This document shows positions 45,341 through 54,584 of a DNA stretch of 64,000 nt, one piece after another. The DNA lies in the NCBI GenBank assembly GCA_963785075.1, contig CAWATW010000005.1, positions 115,371 to 179,370 of the forward strand. Direction: 5' to 3'. Within the stretch, counting starts at the first letter, position 1, and each line of letters opens with the position of its first letter. Below the pieces are notes generated by a model that was not told where the DNA came from, searched no databases, and worked only from the letters and a program-made list of their open reading frames with translations. This stretch comes from JAOUGY01 sp963785075 (GTDB taxonomy: Bacteria; Actinomycetota; Acidimicrobiia; Spongiisociales; ZC4RG35). Both the position numbers and the translations under genes were made by a program.

Positions 45341-45367
45341 CGCGTCTACCAATTCCGCCACTCCGAC
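45280..45367 (-). tRNA. tRNA-Leu (anticodon GAG)
   Basis: Acceptor GTCGGAG pairs with CTCCGAC; the anticodon stem is CTAGG/CCTAG with loop TTGAGGG (anticodon GAG); the long variable arm and T-arm with GTTCGAGTC are present, and CCA is encoded. It is followed by secG, as in other Actinobacteria, and its 3' end is the boundary of the accessory island. Confidence 0.93.
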
Positions 45368-45401
45368 GTGGGCGCCGTGATCTTAGCCCTTGGCCTGCCG
45401 G

Positions 45402-45644
45402 CTACGAACCGAGAAGCCAGGTGAGGGCGATGGTGGTGATGCCGAACACCACTCCGGTGATCACCGTGAGTCTGTTGAGGTTTCGCTCGGCGAGCGTGGA
45501 GCCGCCGAGGTTCGACTGCATCATTCCCCCGCCGAAGACGTCGGAGAGACCGCCGCCCCGTCCGGCGTGCAGGAGGATGAGCACGACCATCACGACCGAC
45601 ACGATTACGTGCAGACCGCCGATGATCCATGTGAGTACTTGCAT
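45402..45644 (-). CDS. secG: Preprotein translocase subunit SecG
   Basis: An 80-residue protein with two membrane helices (LTWIIGGLHVIVSVVMVVLI and VITGVVFGITTIALTWLL) separated by the glycine-rich loop GRGGGLSDVFGGGM, the standard SecG layout. SecG assists SecYE. It lies between tRNA-Leu and the glycolytic genes, its usual place in this phylum. Confidence 0.93.
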   Translation of the reverse strand: MQVLTWIIGGLHVIVSVVMVVLILLHAGRGGGLSDVFGGGMMQSNLGGSTLAERNLNRLTVITGVVFGITTIALTWLLGS

Positions 45645-45745
45645 GACCGATCCAATGAGTTCGCTAACGGGCGAGCCGTGTCCAGGGGTCGAGCGCGCAA
45701 AAACGCTCGACCCACAGCATAGCCGTCACGCGGGCCAGGTCGATT

Positions 45746-46492
45746 TCAACCCGCTTGGGCGGCGACGGCGGCGGCTGCCTTGGCGGCGGCATCCGGATCT
45801 CCGAGGTATCTCGAAGGCTCGGTGGGTCGTAGATCATCACCGAGCGTGTAGACCAGCGGCAAGCCGGTCGGGATGTTGAGACCAGGAATCTCGTCGTCAT
45901 CGATGTCGTCGAGATGCTTGACGAGAGCCCGAAGGCTGTTGCCGTGGGCGACGACGAGCAACCGCTTCCCCGCCCGGATCTGGGGGACCATCCGGTCGTA
46001 CCAGTAGGGCAGCATCCGATCGACCACATCCTCGAGACATTCGGTCGCCGGCACCAGCTCGGGAGCGAGATCGGCGTATCGCGGGTCGAACCTCGGGTGA
46101 CGTTCGTCGTCGTCGTCGAGCGGGGGCGGCGGGATGTTGTAGCTCCGACGCCAGACGTGAACCTGTTCCGAACCGTGACGTTCCGCGGTCTGCTTCTTGT
46201 CGAGGCCCTGGAGGGCGCCGTAATGGCGTTCGTTGAGACGCCAGTGCCGCTCGACCGGCAGCCAGTGCAAGCCCATCTCCTCGAGCGAGAGCTGAGCGGT
46301 CTTGATCGCACGCAGCAGGAGCGAGGTGTGCACCACGTCGAAGACGAAGCCTTCTTCCTTCATGAGGCGGCCGCCTTCGACCGCCTCTTCGCGCCCCTTG
46401 TCCGTCAAGTCGACGTCGGTCCACCCGGTGAACAGGTTCTCGAGGTTCCACACGCTCTCGCCGTGGCGCAGGAGTACCAGTGTCGATGTCAT
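45746..46492 (-). CDS. gpmA: 2,3-bisphosphoglycerate-dependent phosphoglycerate mutase
   Basis: A 248-residue enzyme of glycolysis that interconverts 3- and 2-phosphoglycerate. The phosphohistidine motif is [12 protein letters not shown] (His10), with [25 protein letters not shown] and the second His in [15 protein letters not shown]. The ATG at 46492 has a GAGAGGG site. The C-terminus has an Ala-rich tail. It follows tpiA by 13 bases. Confidence 0.93.
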   Translation of the reverse strand: MTSTLVLLRHGESVWNLENLFTGWTDVDLTDKGREEAVEGGRLMKEEGFVFDVVHTSLLLRAIKTAQLSLEEMGLHWLPVERHWRLNERHYGALQGLDKKQTAERHGSEQVHVWRRSYNIPPPPLDDDDERHPRFDPRYADLAPELVPATECLEDVVDRMLPYWYDRMVPQIRAGKRLLVVAHGNSLRALVKHLDDIDDDEIPGLNIPTGLPLVYTLGDDLRPTEPSRYLGDPDAAAKAAAAVAAQAG

Positions 46493-46505
46493 GGCGATCC
46501 CTCTC

Positions 46506-47279
46506 TCAGATCCAGTAGCGAACGATGGAGGCGAAGCTGTCCGGGTCGAGCGATGCACCGCCGACGAGGGCGCCATCGATGTGCCGCTTCGCCATGAAGT
46601 CCTTGATGTTTCCGGCGTTGACCGAACCCCCGTACAGGATCCGAACACCCTCTGCGGCGCCGTCGCCGTGAGTCTCCTGGATCGTGGTCCGGATCAGCTC
46701 GGCCACTCCCCCGGCGTCGTCGACATCCGGTGTCCGGCCCGTGCCGATCGCCCACACAGGCTCGTATGCAACAGAGGACCGGGCGAGAGCATCGGCCTCG
46801 ATCCCCGCCAATCCGCCACGCACCTGGGTCACGACGACCTCCTCGGTGCGTTCGCCGTCACGCTCTTCGAGTGTTTCGCCCACGCACACGATGGGCGTCA
46901 TGCCGGCAGACAGCGTGGCCTTGGCACGCTTGTTCACCGTCTCGTCGGTTTCACCGAACATCGCACGACGCTCGGAGTGTCCCACGATCACATGAGCCAC
47001 CGAGAGCTTCGCCAGCATCGTCGGCGAGATCTCGCCGGTATAGGCGCCGCTCTCTGCCCAATGCACGTTCTGAGCCGCCAGGCGAATTGCCATGTGGTCG
47101 GCTTCGATCACGGTCTGAACCGAGCGAAGTGCCGTGAAGGGCGGTCCCACCACGACCTCAACCCGTTCGTAGTCGGCCGGCTCCAGCCGGTACGACAGCT
47201 TCTGCACCATCTGGATCGCGTCCAGATGCGTGGCGTTCATCTTCCAGTTCCCGACGATCAGGTCGGTTCGGTCGGCCAT
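46506..47279 (-). CDS. tpiA: Triosephosphate isomerase
   Basis: A 257-residue TIM barrel. Asn and Lys of GNWKMN, the His in VIVGHSERR, the Glu in [10 protein letters not shown] and the phosphate loop LYGGSV are all present. It interconverts dihydroxyacetone phosphate and glyceraldehyde 3-phosphate. The gene lies 28 bases after pgk with AGAGGAG before the ATG. Confidence 0.95.
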   Translation of the reverse strand: MADRTDLIVGNWKMNATHLDAIQMVQKLSYRLEPADYERVEVVVGPPFTALRSVQTVIEADHMAIRLAAQNVHWAESGAYTGEISPTMLAKLSVAHVIVGHSERRAMFGETDETVNKRAKATLSAGMTPIVCVGETLEERDGERTEEVVVTQVRGGLAGIEADALARSSVAYEPVWAIGTGRTPDVDDAGGVAELIRTTIQETHGDGAAEGVRILYGGSVNAGNIKDFMAKRHIDGALVGGASLDPDSFASIVRYWI

Positions 47280-47307
47280 CGGTTCGGCTCCTCTTTGTGG
47301 ATGCTGT

Positions 47308-48489
47308 TCAGTTGACCCAGCGGCTCAGGACGGCGACGCCGGGAAGTTCTTTGCCTTCGAGCAACTCGAGGCCCGCTCCACCGCCTGTCGAGAGGTGGGA
47401 GATCTTGTCCTCCATTCCCAACATTCGGAGCGCCGCCGCCGAGTCGCCGCCTCCCACCGCCGTGTAGCCGTCGCATTCGGCCATGGCGGCGGCGACCGCT
47501 TCGGTTCCTGCGCGGAACGCCTCCCACTCGAACACTCCCATGGGACCATTCCAGAACACGGTTTGCGCCGATCGAACGATGTCGGCGAACCGTTCGGCGG
47601 TTTCGGGGCCGATGTCGAGACCCATCCAGCCTGCCGGGATGTCGTCGACGGAGACGACGCGATATTCGGAGTCTTCGGCGAACGCCTCGGCGGCCACCAG
47701 ATCGGCGGGGAGCTCGATCTTGTTGCCTGCATCGGAGTCCAACAGGCGCCGCACGGTGTCGATCATGTCGTCTTCGACCATGCTGGCCTTGACGTCGACG
47801 CCGGAGGCGCGCAGCAGCGTGAAGCACATGCCGCCGCCGATGATCATCCGGTCGACCCTCGGCAGCAGGTTTTCGACGACGGCGAGCTTGTCGGAGATCT
47901 TGGCGCCGCCGAGCACCACCACGTACGGACGGTGGGGTTCGCCCAGGAAGCGTTCGAGCGACGTCACTTCACGCTCGAGCAGCGGGCCCGCCACTGCGTG
48001 CACTCGCTCGGCGACACCGACCGTGGAGGCGTGAGCCCGGTGAACGGAGCCGAAGGCATCCTGGACGAAAAGGTCGAAAGGGGCCGCCAATCGGTCGGCC
48101 AGCTCAGGATCGTTCTTGGTCTCGCCGGGTTCGAAGCGGGTGTTCTCGAGTACCAGCACCGAGCCTGGGTTTGCGGTGGCGACCGCATCGTCGACCGAAG
48201 CTCCGACCACGGCGTCGAGGGCTCTGGCGTCGAACCCGCCCAACTCCGACAGGCGTCGCGCCACCGGCGCCATCGAGAACGCGGGATCGGCTCCTTTGGG
48301 GCGGCCAAGGTGGCTGCAGACCGCCACCACGGCCCCGGCGCTGCGGAGGCGCTCGATCGTGGGCAGCGCCGAGCGGATACGAAAGTCGTCGGTGATGGTC
48401 CCCTCGTCGAGCGGGACGTTGAGATCGGATCGTACGAGGACCCGACTTCCGGACGGGTCGATGTCGTCGAGCGTGGAGAAACTGGCCAT
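47308..48489 (-). CDS. pgk: Phosphoglycerate kinase
   Basis: A 393-residue glycolytic kinase. N-terminal LVRSDLNVPL and SHLGRPKG bind 3-phosphoglycerate. The hinge and C-terminal domain have VVLGGAKISDK and the GGGDSAAAL nucleotide loop. ATG at 48489; a TTG four codons earlier is possible, and the AAGAAGGA sequence between them leaves the start uncertain. No gap gene lies upstream. Confidence 0.95.
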   Translation of the reverse strand: MASFSTLDDIDPSGSRVLVRSDLNVPLDEGTITDDFRIRSALPTIERLRSAGAVVAVCSHLGRPKGADPAFSMAPVARRLSELGGFDARALDAVVGASVDDAVATANPGSVLVLENTRFEPGETKNDPELADRLAAPFDLFVQDAFGSVHRAHASTVGVAERVHAVAGPLLEREVTSLERFLGEPHRPYVVVLGGAKISDKLAVVENLLPRVDRMIIGGGMCFTLLRASGVDVKASMVEDDMIDTVRRLLDSDAGNKIELPADLVAAEAFAEDSEYRVVSVDDIPAGWMGLDIGPETAERFADIVRSAQTVFWNGPMGVFEWEAFRAGTEAVAAAMAECDGYTAVGGGDSAAALRMLGMEDKISHLSTGGGAGLELLEGKELPGVAVLSRWVN

Positions 48490-48522
48490 GTCCTTCTTCA
48501 ATCGATGGAAGCGAATTGCATC

Positions 48523-49512
48523 TCAGACGAGGGTGGCGAGCACCGTCCGCAGCTTGCCTGGATCGTGCATTGCACGGCTGGCTCCTTCGTCGAGCAGGTC
48601 GGCCGAGATCACCGACCAACCCCGCCGGGCAGCCCATTCCCGGTCGACGTCGACCACTTCGAGCGGTGCTGACACCGGGACCGGCCCCTCGTGGAGGACG
48701 ATACCACCGGGTCGTCGCAGCCCACCTACCGCCTCGAGCGCTTCGACATGGTCCATTCCGGTCATCCCCAGCGTTTCTGCGTCCTCGGTCACCATGTTCA
48801 GGACCACGCTCACCGACCCGACCGACTCGTTCACCGCATCGGCGATGCCCGGGACGGCGAGGGCGGCGATCACCGACGTGTAGAGGCTGCCAGGTCCCAA
48901 CACGATCTGCTCGGCCCTGTGAATGGCGTCGATTGCGTGGGGATGTGCCGCCACGCCCTCCGGTCCCACCATCACTCGCTCGACTCGACCGGCCGCTGCG
49001 CCGATCCTCGCCTGACCGTCGACGACGCTGCCGTCCACGATCGCCGACAGGTGCGCGACCCGGTCGGCAGCCGGAATCACCTCACCCATCGCACCGAGCA
49101 GGGCACCCGCCCACTCGACCGCATCGGCGAAGTCGCCGGCGAGGTCGGTGAGCGCGGCGATGATGAGGTTCCCGAGGGAGTGACCCCCTACGTCTGCCGC
49201 CTCGTCGTCGCCGACCTCGAATCGATATGCGAACAGGTCGGACCACACCGATTGGTCCGGCGTCAGAGCCAGAAGACACCGCCGGATGTCACCGGGAGCG
49301 GGGATCCCAAGACGGTCGATCAGGCGACCCGACGAGCCACCGTCGTCGGCGACGGACACGATGGCGCTCGTGGTGGAGGCGTACTCCCGGATAGCCGTGA
49401 GCGCGGATGCAAGACCGTGGCCGCCGCCGATCGCCACCACACGGGGGCCGTCGAGCTCATGTTCCAGCTGGGCGAGCTCGAGCTCCAATACGGTGGGCGT
49501 GGTGACGTTCAC
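48523..49512 (-). CDS. yvcK: Gluconeogenesis factor YvcK / CofD-like protein
   Basis: A 329-residue CofD-superfamily protein of the YvcK type, needed for cell shape and gluconeogenic growth in Bacillus. Motifs are VVAIGGGHGLASAL, VSVADDGGSSGRLI, APGDIRRCLLAL and GPGSLYTSV. It overlaps rapZ as GTGA. WhiA, usually next in this cluster, is not present in the window. Confidence 0.93.
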   Translation of the reverse strand: MNVTTPTVLELELAQLEHELDGPRVVAIGGGHGLASALTAIREYASTTSAIVSVADDGGSSGRLIDRLGIPAPGDIRRCLLALTPDQSVWSDLFAYRFEVGDDEAADVGGHSLGNLIIAALTDLAGDFADAVEWAGALLGAMGEVIPAADRVAHLSAIVDGSVVDGQARIGAAAGRVERVMVGPEGVAAHPHAIDAIHRAEQIVLGPGSLYTSVIAALAVPGIADAVNESVGSVSVVLNMVTEDAETLGMTGMDHVEALEAVGGLRRPGGIVLHEGPVPVSAPLEVVDVDREWAARRGWSVISADLLDEGASRAMHDPGKLRTVLATLV

Positions 49513-50387
49513 CGGCCCGAGTCCCGATGGCGCACGACGGCGTCGATCCCTTCAGATTCGAGCCACTCGCCCAGACGCTCGGCCAACGCCACCGACCGGT
49601 GATGCCCGCCCGTGCATCCGATTGCGATCGAGAGATACGACTTGCCCTCCGCCATGTAGCGGGGAATCAGGAACGAAACCAGGTCCTGTGCCTTTTCGAT
49701 GAAGACGACGGCGTCCTCGTGCGACATCACGTAGTCGGCGACCGGTTTGTCGGTTCCACGGTAGGGACGCAGCTCGGGGACCCAATGAGGGTTGGGGAGA
49801 AAGCGGACGTCGAACATCAGGTCGGAGTCCCGAGGGATACCGTGTTTGAACCCGAACGAGGTGACCGACACCCGCATCGGGCGGTGCGGGCCGCCACCGG
49901 CGAATTGATCGGTGATCCGATCCCGCAGTTGATGGACGTTGAGGTCGGTGGTGTCGATCACGACGTCCGCCAGGTCCTTCAGCTCGCCCAACAGGTGGCG
50001 CTCGGTGTCGATGGCGTCGGCGAGGTTCCCTTTTCGAAGCGGGTGGGGCCGGCGATTCTCCTCGTATCTGCGGATCAGCGAGGCGTCTTCGGCGTCCAGG
50101 AAGAGCACGAGACTGGTCAGGCCCTGGCGGTCGAGCTCGTCGAGCCCTTGCCGGATCGCATCGATGGGCAGCCCGCCACGTGAGTCGATCACCACTGCGA
50201 GACGCTTTCGGCCTTCCGCCACCCCGTGATGGTCGACCACCGCCGCCATCAGCTGGGGAGGCAGGTTGTCGATCACCGTGTACTCGAGGTCTTCGAGCAC
50301 GTTGGCGGCCGTCGACCGGCCGGCGCCCGACATCCCCGTCACGACGAGGACCTGAGGGCGTGCGGTGGGTGTGGCGTCAACGTTCAT
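49509..50387 (-). CDS. rapZ: RNase adapter/nucleotide-binding protein RapZ
   Basis: A 292-residue protein with the Walker A GMSGAGRST at 18-26, DNLPPQL, and the C-terminal signature IGCTGGHHRSVALAE. In E. coli RapZ controls GlmZ RNA decay; in Gram-positives it is a nucleotide-binding protein of less clear role. The start overlaps uvrC by 11 bases and the stop overlaps yvcK. Confidence 0.94.
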   Translation of the reverse strand: MNVDATPTARPQVLVVTGMSGAGRSTAANVLEDLEYTVIDNLPPQLMAAVVDHHGVAEGRKRLAVVIDSRGGLPIDAIRQGLDELDRQGLTSLVLFLDAEDASLIRRYEENRRPHPLRKGNLADAIDTERHLLGELKDLADVVIDTTDLNVHQLRDRITDQFAGGGPHRPMRVSVTSFGFKHGIPRDSDLMFDVRFLPNPHWVPELRPYRGTDKPVADYVMSHEDAVVFIEKAQDLVSFLIPRYMAEGKSYLSIAIGCTGGHHRSVALAERLGEWLESEGIDAVVRHRDSGR

Positions 50388-52206
50388 GCAGAGCAGCGTA
50401 GAGGTCGGCCGCCACCGTTTCCGGCACCACCTCCGTCAATTCCTCGCGGGTGGCCTGGCGCATCTGCTTCAGTGACCCGAACCGTCGCAGCAGGGCTCGC
50501 TTCCTGGCAGGGCCGATTCCCCGGACGTCGTCGAGCACCGAGTCCACCATGCCCTTCGAACGCAACTGGCGGTGATAGGTGATCGCAAAGCGGTGGGCTT
50601 CGTCGCGGATCTGCTGCAGCAGGTACAGGGCTTCGGCATCCCGGGGGATTCTGACGGGGTCGATCTGACCGGGCAGATACACCTCTTCGAAACGTTTGGC
50701 CAGTCCGATCACCGGGATGTCGATCATCAACTCGTCCAACACCTTGATTGCTCGACCCAGCTGACCCGGGCCCCCGTCGATCACCACGAGCGACGGCGGG
50801 TAGCTGAACTTCCCCTGCTCGGAGGGCGGCTTCCGGGACTCGCGCAGGTAGGCCTCGAAACGCCGGCGGATGGTTTCCTCCATCGAAGCGAAGTCGTCCT
50901 GACCGTCGACCGTCCTGATCTTGAATCGGCGGTACTCGTTTCGTTTCGGCACGCCGTCTTCCATCACCACCATCGATGCCACCGTGTTGGTGCCCTGCAG
51001 CGTCGAGATGTCGTATGCCTCGATCCGCAAGGGCGCATCTGGCAGCTCGAGCGCGTCCTGGAGGCTCCGAAGGGAGCGGGCACGGGCGTTGTGGTCGGAC
51101 TGGCGGCGGAGTCGGTGGCGTGCGAAGGCCTCGCGGGCGTTGGTCTCGGTGGTCTCGATGAGGCGGCGCTTCGATCCACGTTGCGGCTTGGTCACCTGCA
51201 CGTTCGATCCTCGTCGCTCGCGTAGCCACTCGCCCATCAGGTCGATCTCGGCAGGCTCGATCGACGCGTACACCTTTCGCGGCGGGGTGCGCTCGTCGTA
51301 CAGATCACGGATGACCCGCTCCATCAACTCAGCCTCGTCCACGTCTTCCACTCGATCGAGGATCGACCCGAGACGTCCCACGATCCGGCCACGACGTACG
51401 AACAGCACCTGCACGGACGCTTCGAGGTCGTCGGCGTGCATGCCGACCAGGTCGAAGTCCTCGGGCTTGTCGGTGACCACCTCTTGACGGGCGACCGCAC
51501 GGCGCAGGTCTTCGATCCGATCGCGATAACGCGCCGCCTGCTCGTACTGCTGGTCTTCGGCGGCGGCCCACATCTGCTTGTGCAGCATGTCGACCACGCC
51601 TTCCGTGTCGCCTCTCAGGAACTCGGACAGCGAGTCGACGATCTGGTCGTAGCGTTCCCGCTCGACCTCGCCGACGCACGGCCCGGCGCACTTCTCGATG
51701 TGGAAGAGGAGGCATGGGCGCCCTTGTGCCGCCTGGCGTTTGAAGACGCCGTCGGAGCAGGTGCGGACGGGGAAGGTCCGCAGCAGCATGTCGAGCGTCT
51801 TGCGAATGGCATACGTGTGGGCGTACGGGCCGAAGTACTCGTCTCCCTTGCGTTTCTTGCCCCGCACGACCCGGGCCCGGGGCCACTCGTCACTGCGGGT
51901 GATGGCGAGGTAGGGGTAGCTCTTGTCGTCGCGCATCTTGATGTTGAAGCGCGGACGGTGCTGCTTGATCAGCGAGTACTCGAGCATCAGCGCCGCTACC
52001 TCGGAGTCGGCGATGATCCATTCCACCGACTCGGCGTTGTCGACCATGGTCTCGGTTCGCGGGTGCAGGTCTTTCGTGAAGTAGCTCGTGACCCGCTTGC
52101 GGAGCGACATGGCCTTCCCGACGTAGATCACCCGACCGTGACGGTCACGGAAGAGGTAGGCCCCGGGGGCGTCGGGGATCTCGGAGGTGGGTGGTCGCTG
52201 CTGCAC
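50377..52206 (-). CDS. uvrC: UvrABC excinuclease subunit C
   Basis: UvrC makes the two incisions in nucleotide excision repair. The 609-residue protein has the GIY-YIG domain (PGAYLFRDRHGRVIYVGKA), the Cys-rich region near GPCVGEV, a UVR motif, the C-terminal RNase H-like domain with LVVIDGGPGQL, and the helix-hairpin-helix end GIGPARKRALLRRFGS. GTG start at 52206. Upstream is a membrane protein gene; downstream is rapZ as usual. Confidence 0.95.
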   Translation of the reverse strand: MQQRPPTSEIPDAPGAYLFRDRHGRVIYVGKAMSLRKRVTSYFTKDLHPRTETMVDNAESVEWIIADSEVAALMLEYSLIKQHRPRFNIKMRDDKSYPYLAITRSDEWPRARVVRGKKRKGDEYFGPYAHTYAIRKTLDMLLRTFPVRTCSDGVFKRQAAQGRPCLLFHIEKCAGPCVGEVERERYDQIVDSLSEFLRGDTEGVVDMLHKQMWAAAEDQQYEQAARYRDRIEDLRRAVARQEVVTDKPEDFDLVGMHADDLEASVQVLFVRRGRIVGRLGSILDRVEDVDEAELMERVIRDLYDERTPPRKVYASIEPAEIDLMGEWLRERRGSNVQVTKPQRGSKRRLIETTETNAREAFARHRLRRQSDHNARARSLRSLQDALELPDAPLRIEAYDISTLQGTNTVASMVVMEDGVPKRNEYRRFKIRTVDGQDDFASMEETIRRRFEAYLRESRKPPSEQGKFSYPPSLVVIDGGPGQLGRAIKVLDELMIDIPVIGLAKRFEEVYLPGQIDPVRIPRDAEALYLLQQIRDEAHRFAITYHRQLRSKGMVDSVLDDVRGIGPARKRALLRRFGSLKQMRQATREELTEVVPETVAADLYAALHER

Positions 52207-52266
52207 GACCTGAGGGTATCGGCGTCTGCGGGCAGTGTGGGAGACCGGGGCCGAAATCCGAGGCGG

Positions 52267-53598
52267 TCAGTACGCAGGCAGCCAGAGCGCCTGACAGCGA
52301 GGCGGGTCCTGGGAGTCTATCGAGCGGAACAGCCCGAATTTCTCGACCAGCAGCGGCATCGGCCGTCCCAATGTGGCACCGTCTCCGGTGATCGTCTCAT
52401 CACCGACCCGGTAGGTGACCGTCGCACCCGGATGATCCGCCAGATAGTCGAGGAGGTTGCGTTCCGGCACCAGGTATCCGCTGTCGACGTAGTACGACAG
52501 GCCGCGATCATCGGTGTCCAAGATCTCCACGTAGTCGATGTCGACGGCTTCGGCCGTGTCGCGTATCACCCAGTGATTGGACTCCCCCTCGGTGGTGCGG
52601 AGGTTGGCGTACATGTTGAAGGAGGTGCTGGTCTTGATGCCGAGATAGGGGGTGAGCCCGTTGAACAGGATCAGGGCGATGAGCACGAAGCCCACGGGAC
52701 CGGCCGAGAGCACCACCAGTGGCCCACGCTCCTGTGCTGCGTGCCGGATCACTGCCAACACCAGCAGGGCACCGACGGGGATCCAGACGATGAACGATGC
52801 CCGCTGGACGATCCATACGGTCGCGGGCCGGGGCGGGAGCACCGAGGCGACGGTGAGGACCACCGACGATGCGGCCACGGCCACCACGACGGCTCGATAC
52901 CGCCGTGCCATGCCTTCGAATCGTTCAAGCACCTCGTCGGCCAGGAAGAGGCTGAAGAGAGCGAAGAGGACTGCGGTGAAGTCGTAGAAGTGCTGTCCGA
53001 GATCCAGTGAGATCAGATAGTGGAAGGCAAATCCGAGCATCACGCCATATGGGCGGGTCCGCTTGATCACCAACAGGATCGGCACTGCCAACTCGATCAG
53101 TGTGGTTCCGGCGGCCACCACGATCGGTAGTGCGCCGCCGGCGCCCACCTGCGGCAGGCCCCAGGATGAGAGCGACTGGTTGGTGTAGAACAGGCCGCAC
53201 GAGACCACCGGGTCGAAAAACCCGGCGTTCAGCTTGGCGAACGCCGCGAACGAGTAGAAGACCAGGAGGATGCCCTGGGCCGCCGGTCGGAAGGTGAGCC
53301 ACCAGAAGCCTCGAAGCTCGCTCACCAACATGGCAAGGGAGACGAATCCGACCACGAGCCAGTGGTTCCCGATGAACGGTGCTTCCAGCCAGACGGTGGC
53401 GAGCACGAGGACGTTCATGGCGATGCGGAGTGTCCGTTGGGCCGGCTCCAGCAGCACCACGGCGGCCGTCAGGCCGAGCAGGAGCGTGGCGATTCCCCGT
53501 GCGTCGAGTTCGAATGGCCGGTTGCCGGCGATGTGGGCGAGCACCGCCCCGGCGAACAGCCGGGTGAACCAGAGCGAGGACAGGCGAACGGAGTCCAT
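52267..53598 (-). CDS. HTTM-like polytopic membrane protein
   Basis: A 443-residue protein with about 9-10 membrane helices in the first 330 residues, then a periplasmic-like tail with several beta segments. The patterns FWWLTFRPAAQG and FHYLISLDLGQHFYDF, with conserved His residues, resemble the HTTM (vitamin K-dependent carboxylase-like) family, which has many bacterial members of unknown role. It ends in QDPPRCQALWLPAY. It lies between uvrC and a methyltransferase and probably forms an operon with the latter. Confidence 0.7.
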   Translation of the reverse strand: MDSVRLSSLWFTRLFAGAVLAHIAGNRPFELDARGIATLLLGLTAAVVLLEPAQRTLRIAMNVLVLATVWLEAPFIGNHWLVVGFVSLAMLVSELRGFWWLTFRPAAQGILLVFYSFAAFAKLNAGFFDPVVSCGLFYTNQSLSSWGLPQVGAGGALPIVVAAGTTLIELAVPILLVIKRTRPYGVMLGFAFHYLISLDLGQHFYDFTAVLFALFSLFLADEVLERFEGMARRYRAVVVAVAASSVVLTVASVLPPRPATVWIVQRASFIVWIPVGALLVLAVIRHAAQERGPLVVLSAGPVGFVLIALILFNGLTPYLGIKTSTSFNMYANLRTTEGESNHWVIRDTAEAVDIDYVEILDTDDRGLSYYVDSGYLVPERNLLDYLADHPGATVTYRVGDETITGDGATLGRPMPLLVEKFGLFRSIDSQDPPRCQALWLPAY

Positions 53599-53618
53599 GG
53601 CTGTGTTTTCGGTGCTCC

Positions 53619-54323
53619 TCAGCCCTCACCTGAGGCTTTGCGCCACCTCAGTCCCAAGAGCCTCGGAATGTGGCGCTGGTCGGCGAGCGACGGGACCCGC
53701 TCGATCTGGGCGTCGGATGGTCCGAGCTCCACCATGTGTTCGAGGCAAAGGCCGAGGTGTGCCGCCGAGTTGAGGATCTCCGCCATGCTCCGGTGATGGA
53801 ACCGGATCCGTCCGTCTCCAGCGGGCTCTTCGGTGTACCCCTGGTCGAAATACCGGCCGGGTCGCCAGAGCATCTCGCCGTCGTCATCGACGATCGGAGC
53901 GCTGTCTGGGGCCGTGAACATCGGGTGGTTGAGAACCGCAACGAGCCGCCCCCCGGGTCTCAGGACCCTCACGACGCTCGCCAGGGTGGACCGATGATCT
54001 TCGAGGTGCTCGAGGACCAGGGAGACATAGGCGCCATCGAACGAGGAATCGGCCACTGGCAGCCGGGGAAGTTCGCTCCGCACCACCGGCCCGCTCGCCA
54101 CGGCAAGTGCCAGCAGCCCCGCGTCTATGTCCACTCCCACCGGCACCGAGCCTCGCGATGCGACGGCGTGCATCAAGCGCCCTTCGCCGCAGCCGACATC
54201 GAGGATGCGCTCGCCGCTCACGGGTTCGAGCAGCTCCATCACGAGCGGCGTGACGAGTTCCTCGTACGCCGGATCCGACCCGACCTCCCCTATCCACCAC
54301 GTGGTGAGGCCGTCCCAGCTCAT
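53619..54323 (-). CDS. Class I SAM-dependent methyltransferase
   Basis: A 234-residue methyltransferase. Motif I is ERILDVGCGEGRLMHAVA, with LEHLEDHRSTLASVVRVLRPGG for motifs around the active site. The substrate is unknown. The start MSWDGLTTWWIGEVG is unusual but is repeated in a decayed copy beside uvrA, which shows it is the real N-terminus. It overlaps nothing and lies 20 bases from the HTTM-like gene. Confidence 0.88.
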   Translation of the reverse strand: MSWDGLTTWWIGEVGSDPAYEELVTPLVMELLEPVSGERILDVGCGEGRLMHAVASRGSVPVGVDIDAGLLALAVASGPVVRSELPRLPVADSSFDGAYVSLVLEHLEDHRSTLASVVRVLRPGGRLVAVLNHPMFTAPDSAPIVDDDGEMLWRPGRYFDQGYTEEPAGDGRIRFHHRSMAEILNSAAHLGLCLEHMVELGPSDAQIERVPSLADQRHIPRLLGLRWRKASGEG

Positions 54324-54443
54324 CGCTTGGCCCTTGTCGAAGCTCGCATCGCTTCAGGATACGGTCCTCCGATTTGGCTCCGTCGGGCCGAAGTGGCTCT
54401 CAAGGCGTCCGGGATCGGGGTCGATAGCCACATCGTGAAATTG

Positions 54444-54584
54444 ATGTACCTCGATGCGGGAACCGGAAGTCTGTTGCTCCAAGCCTTGCTCGGCGGAGTG
54501 GGCGGTGCCATGGTGTTTCTGAGGTCCCGCATGCATAGATGGAAGAAGACCAAGTCGCCCGAGCCTCGCCTCGAAGAGTCGTGA
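54444..54584 (+). CDS. Small membrane protein (LDxGTGSLLLQ family)
   Basis: A 46-residue protein starting MYLDAGTGSLLLQALLGGVG, a short motif found in small proteins next to sulfatase-like or glycan genes, followed by a membrane helix and a basic tail HRWKKTKSPE. A GTG three codons upstream is another start. It overlaps the sulfatase-like gene as GTGA. It may be a membrane partner of that enzyme. Confidence 0.68.
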   Translation: MYLDAGTGSLLLQALLGGVGGAMVFLRSRMHRWKKTKSPEPRLEES

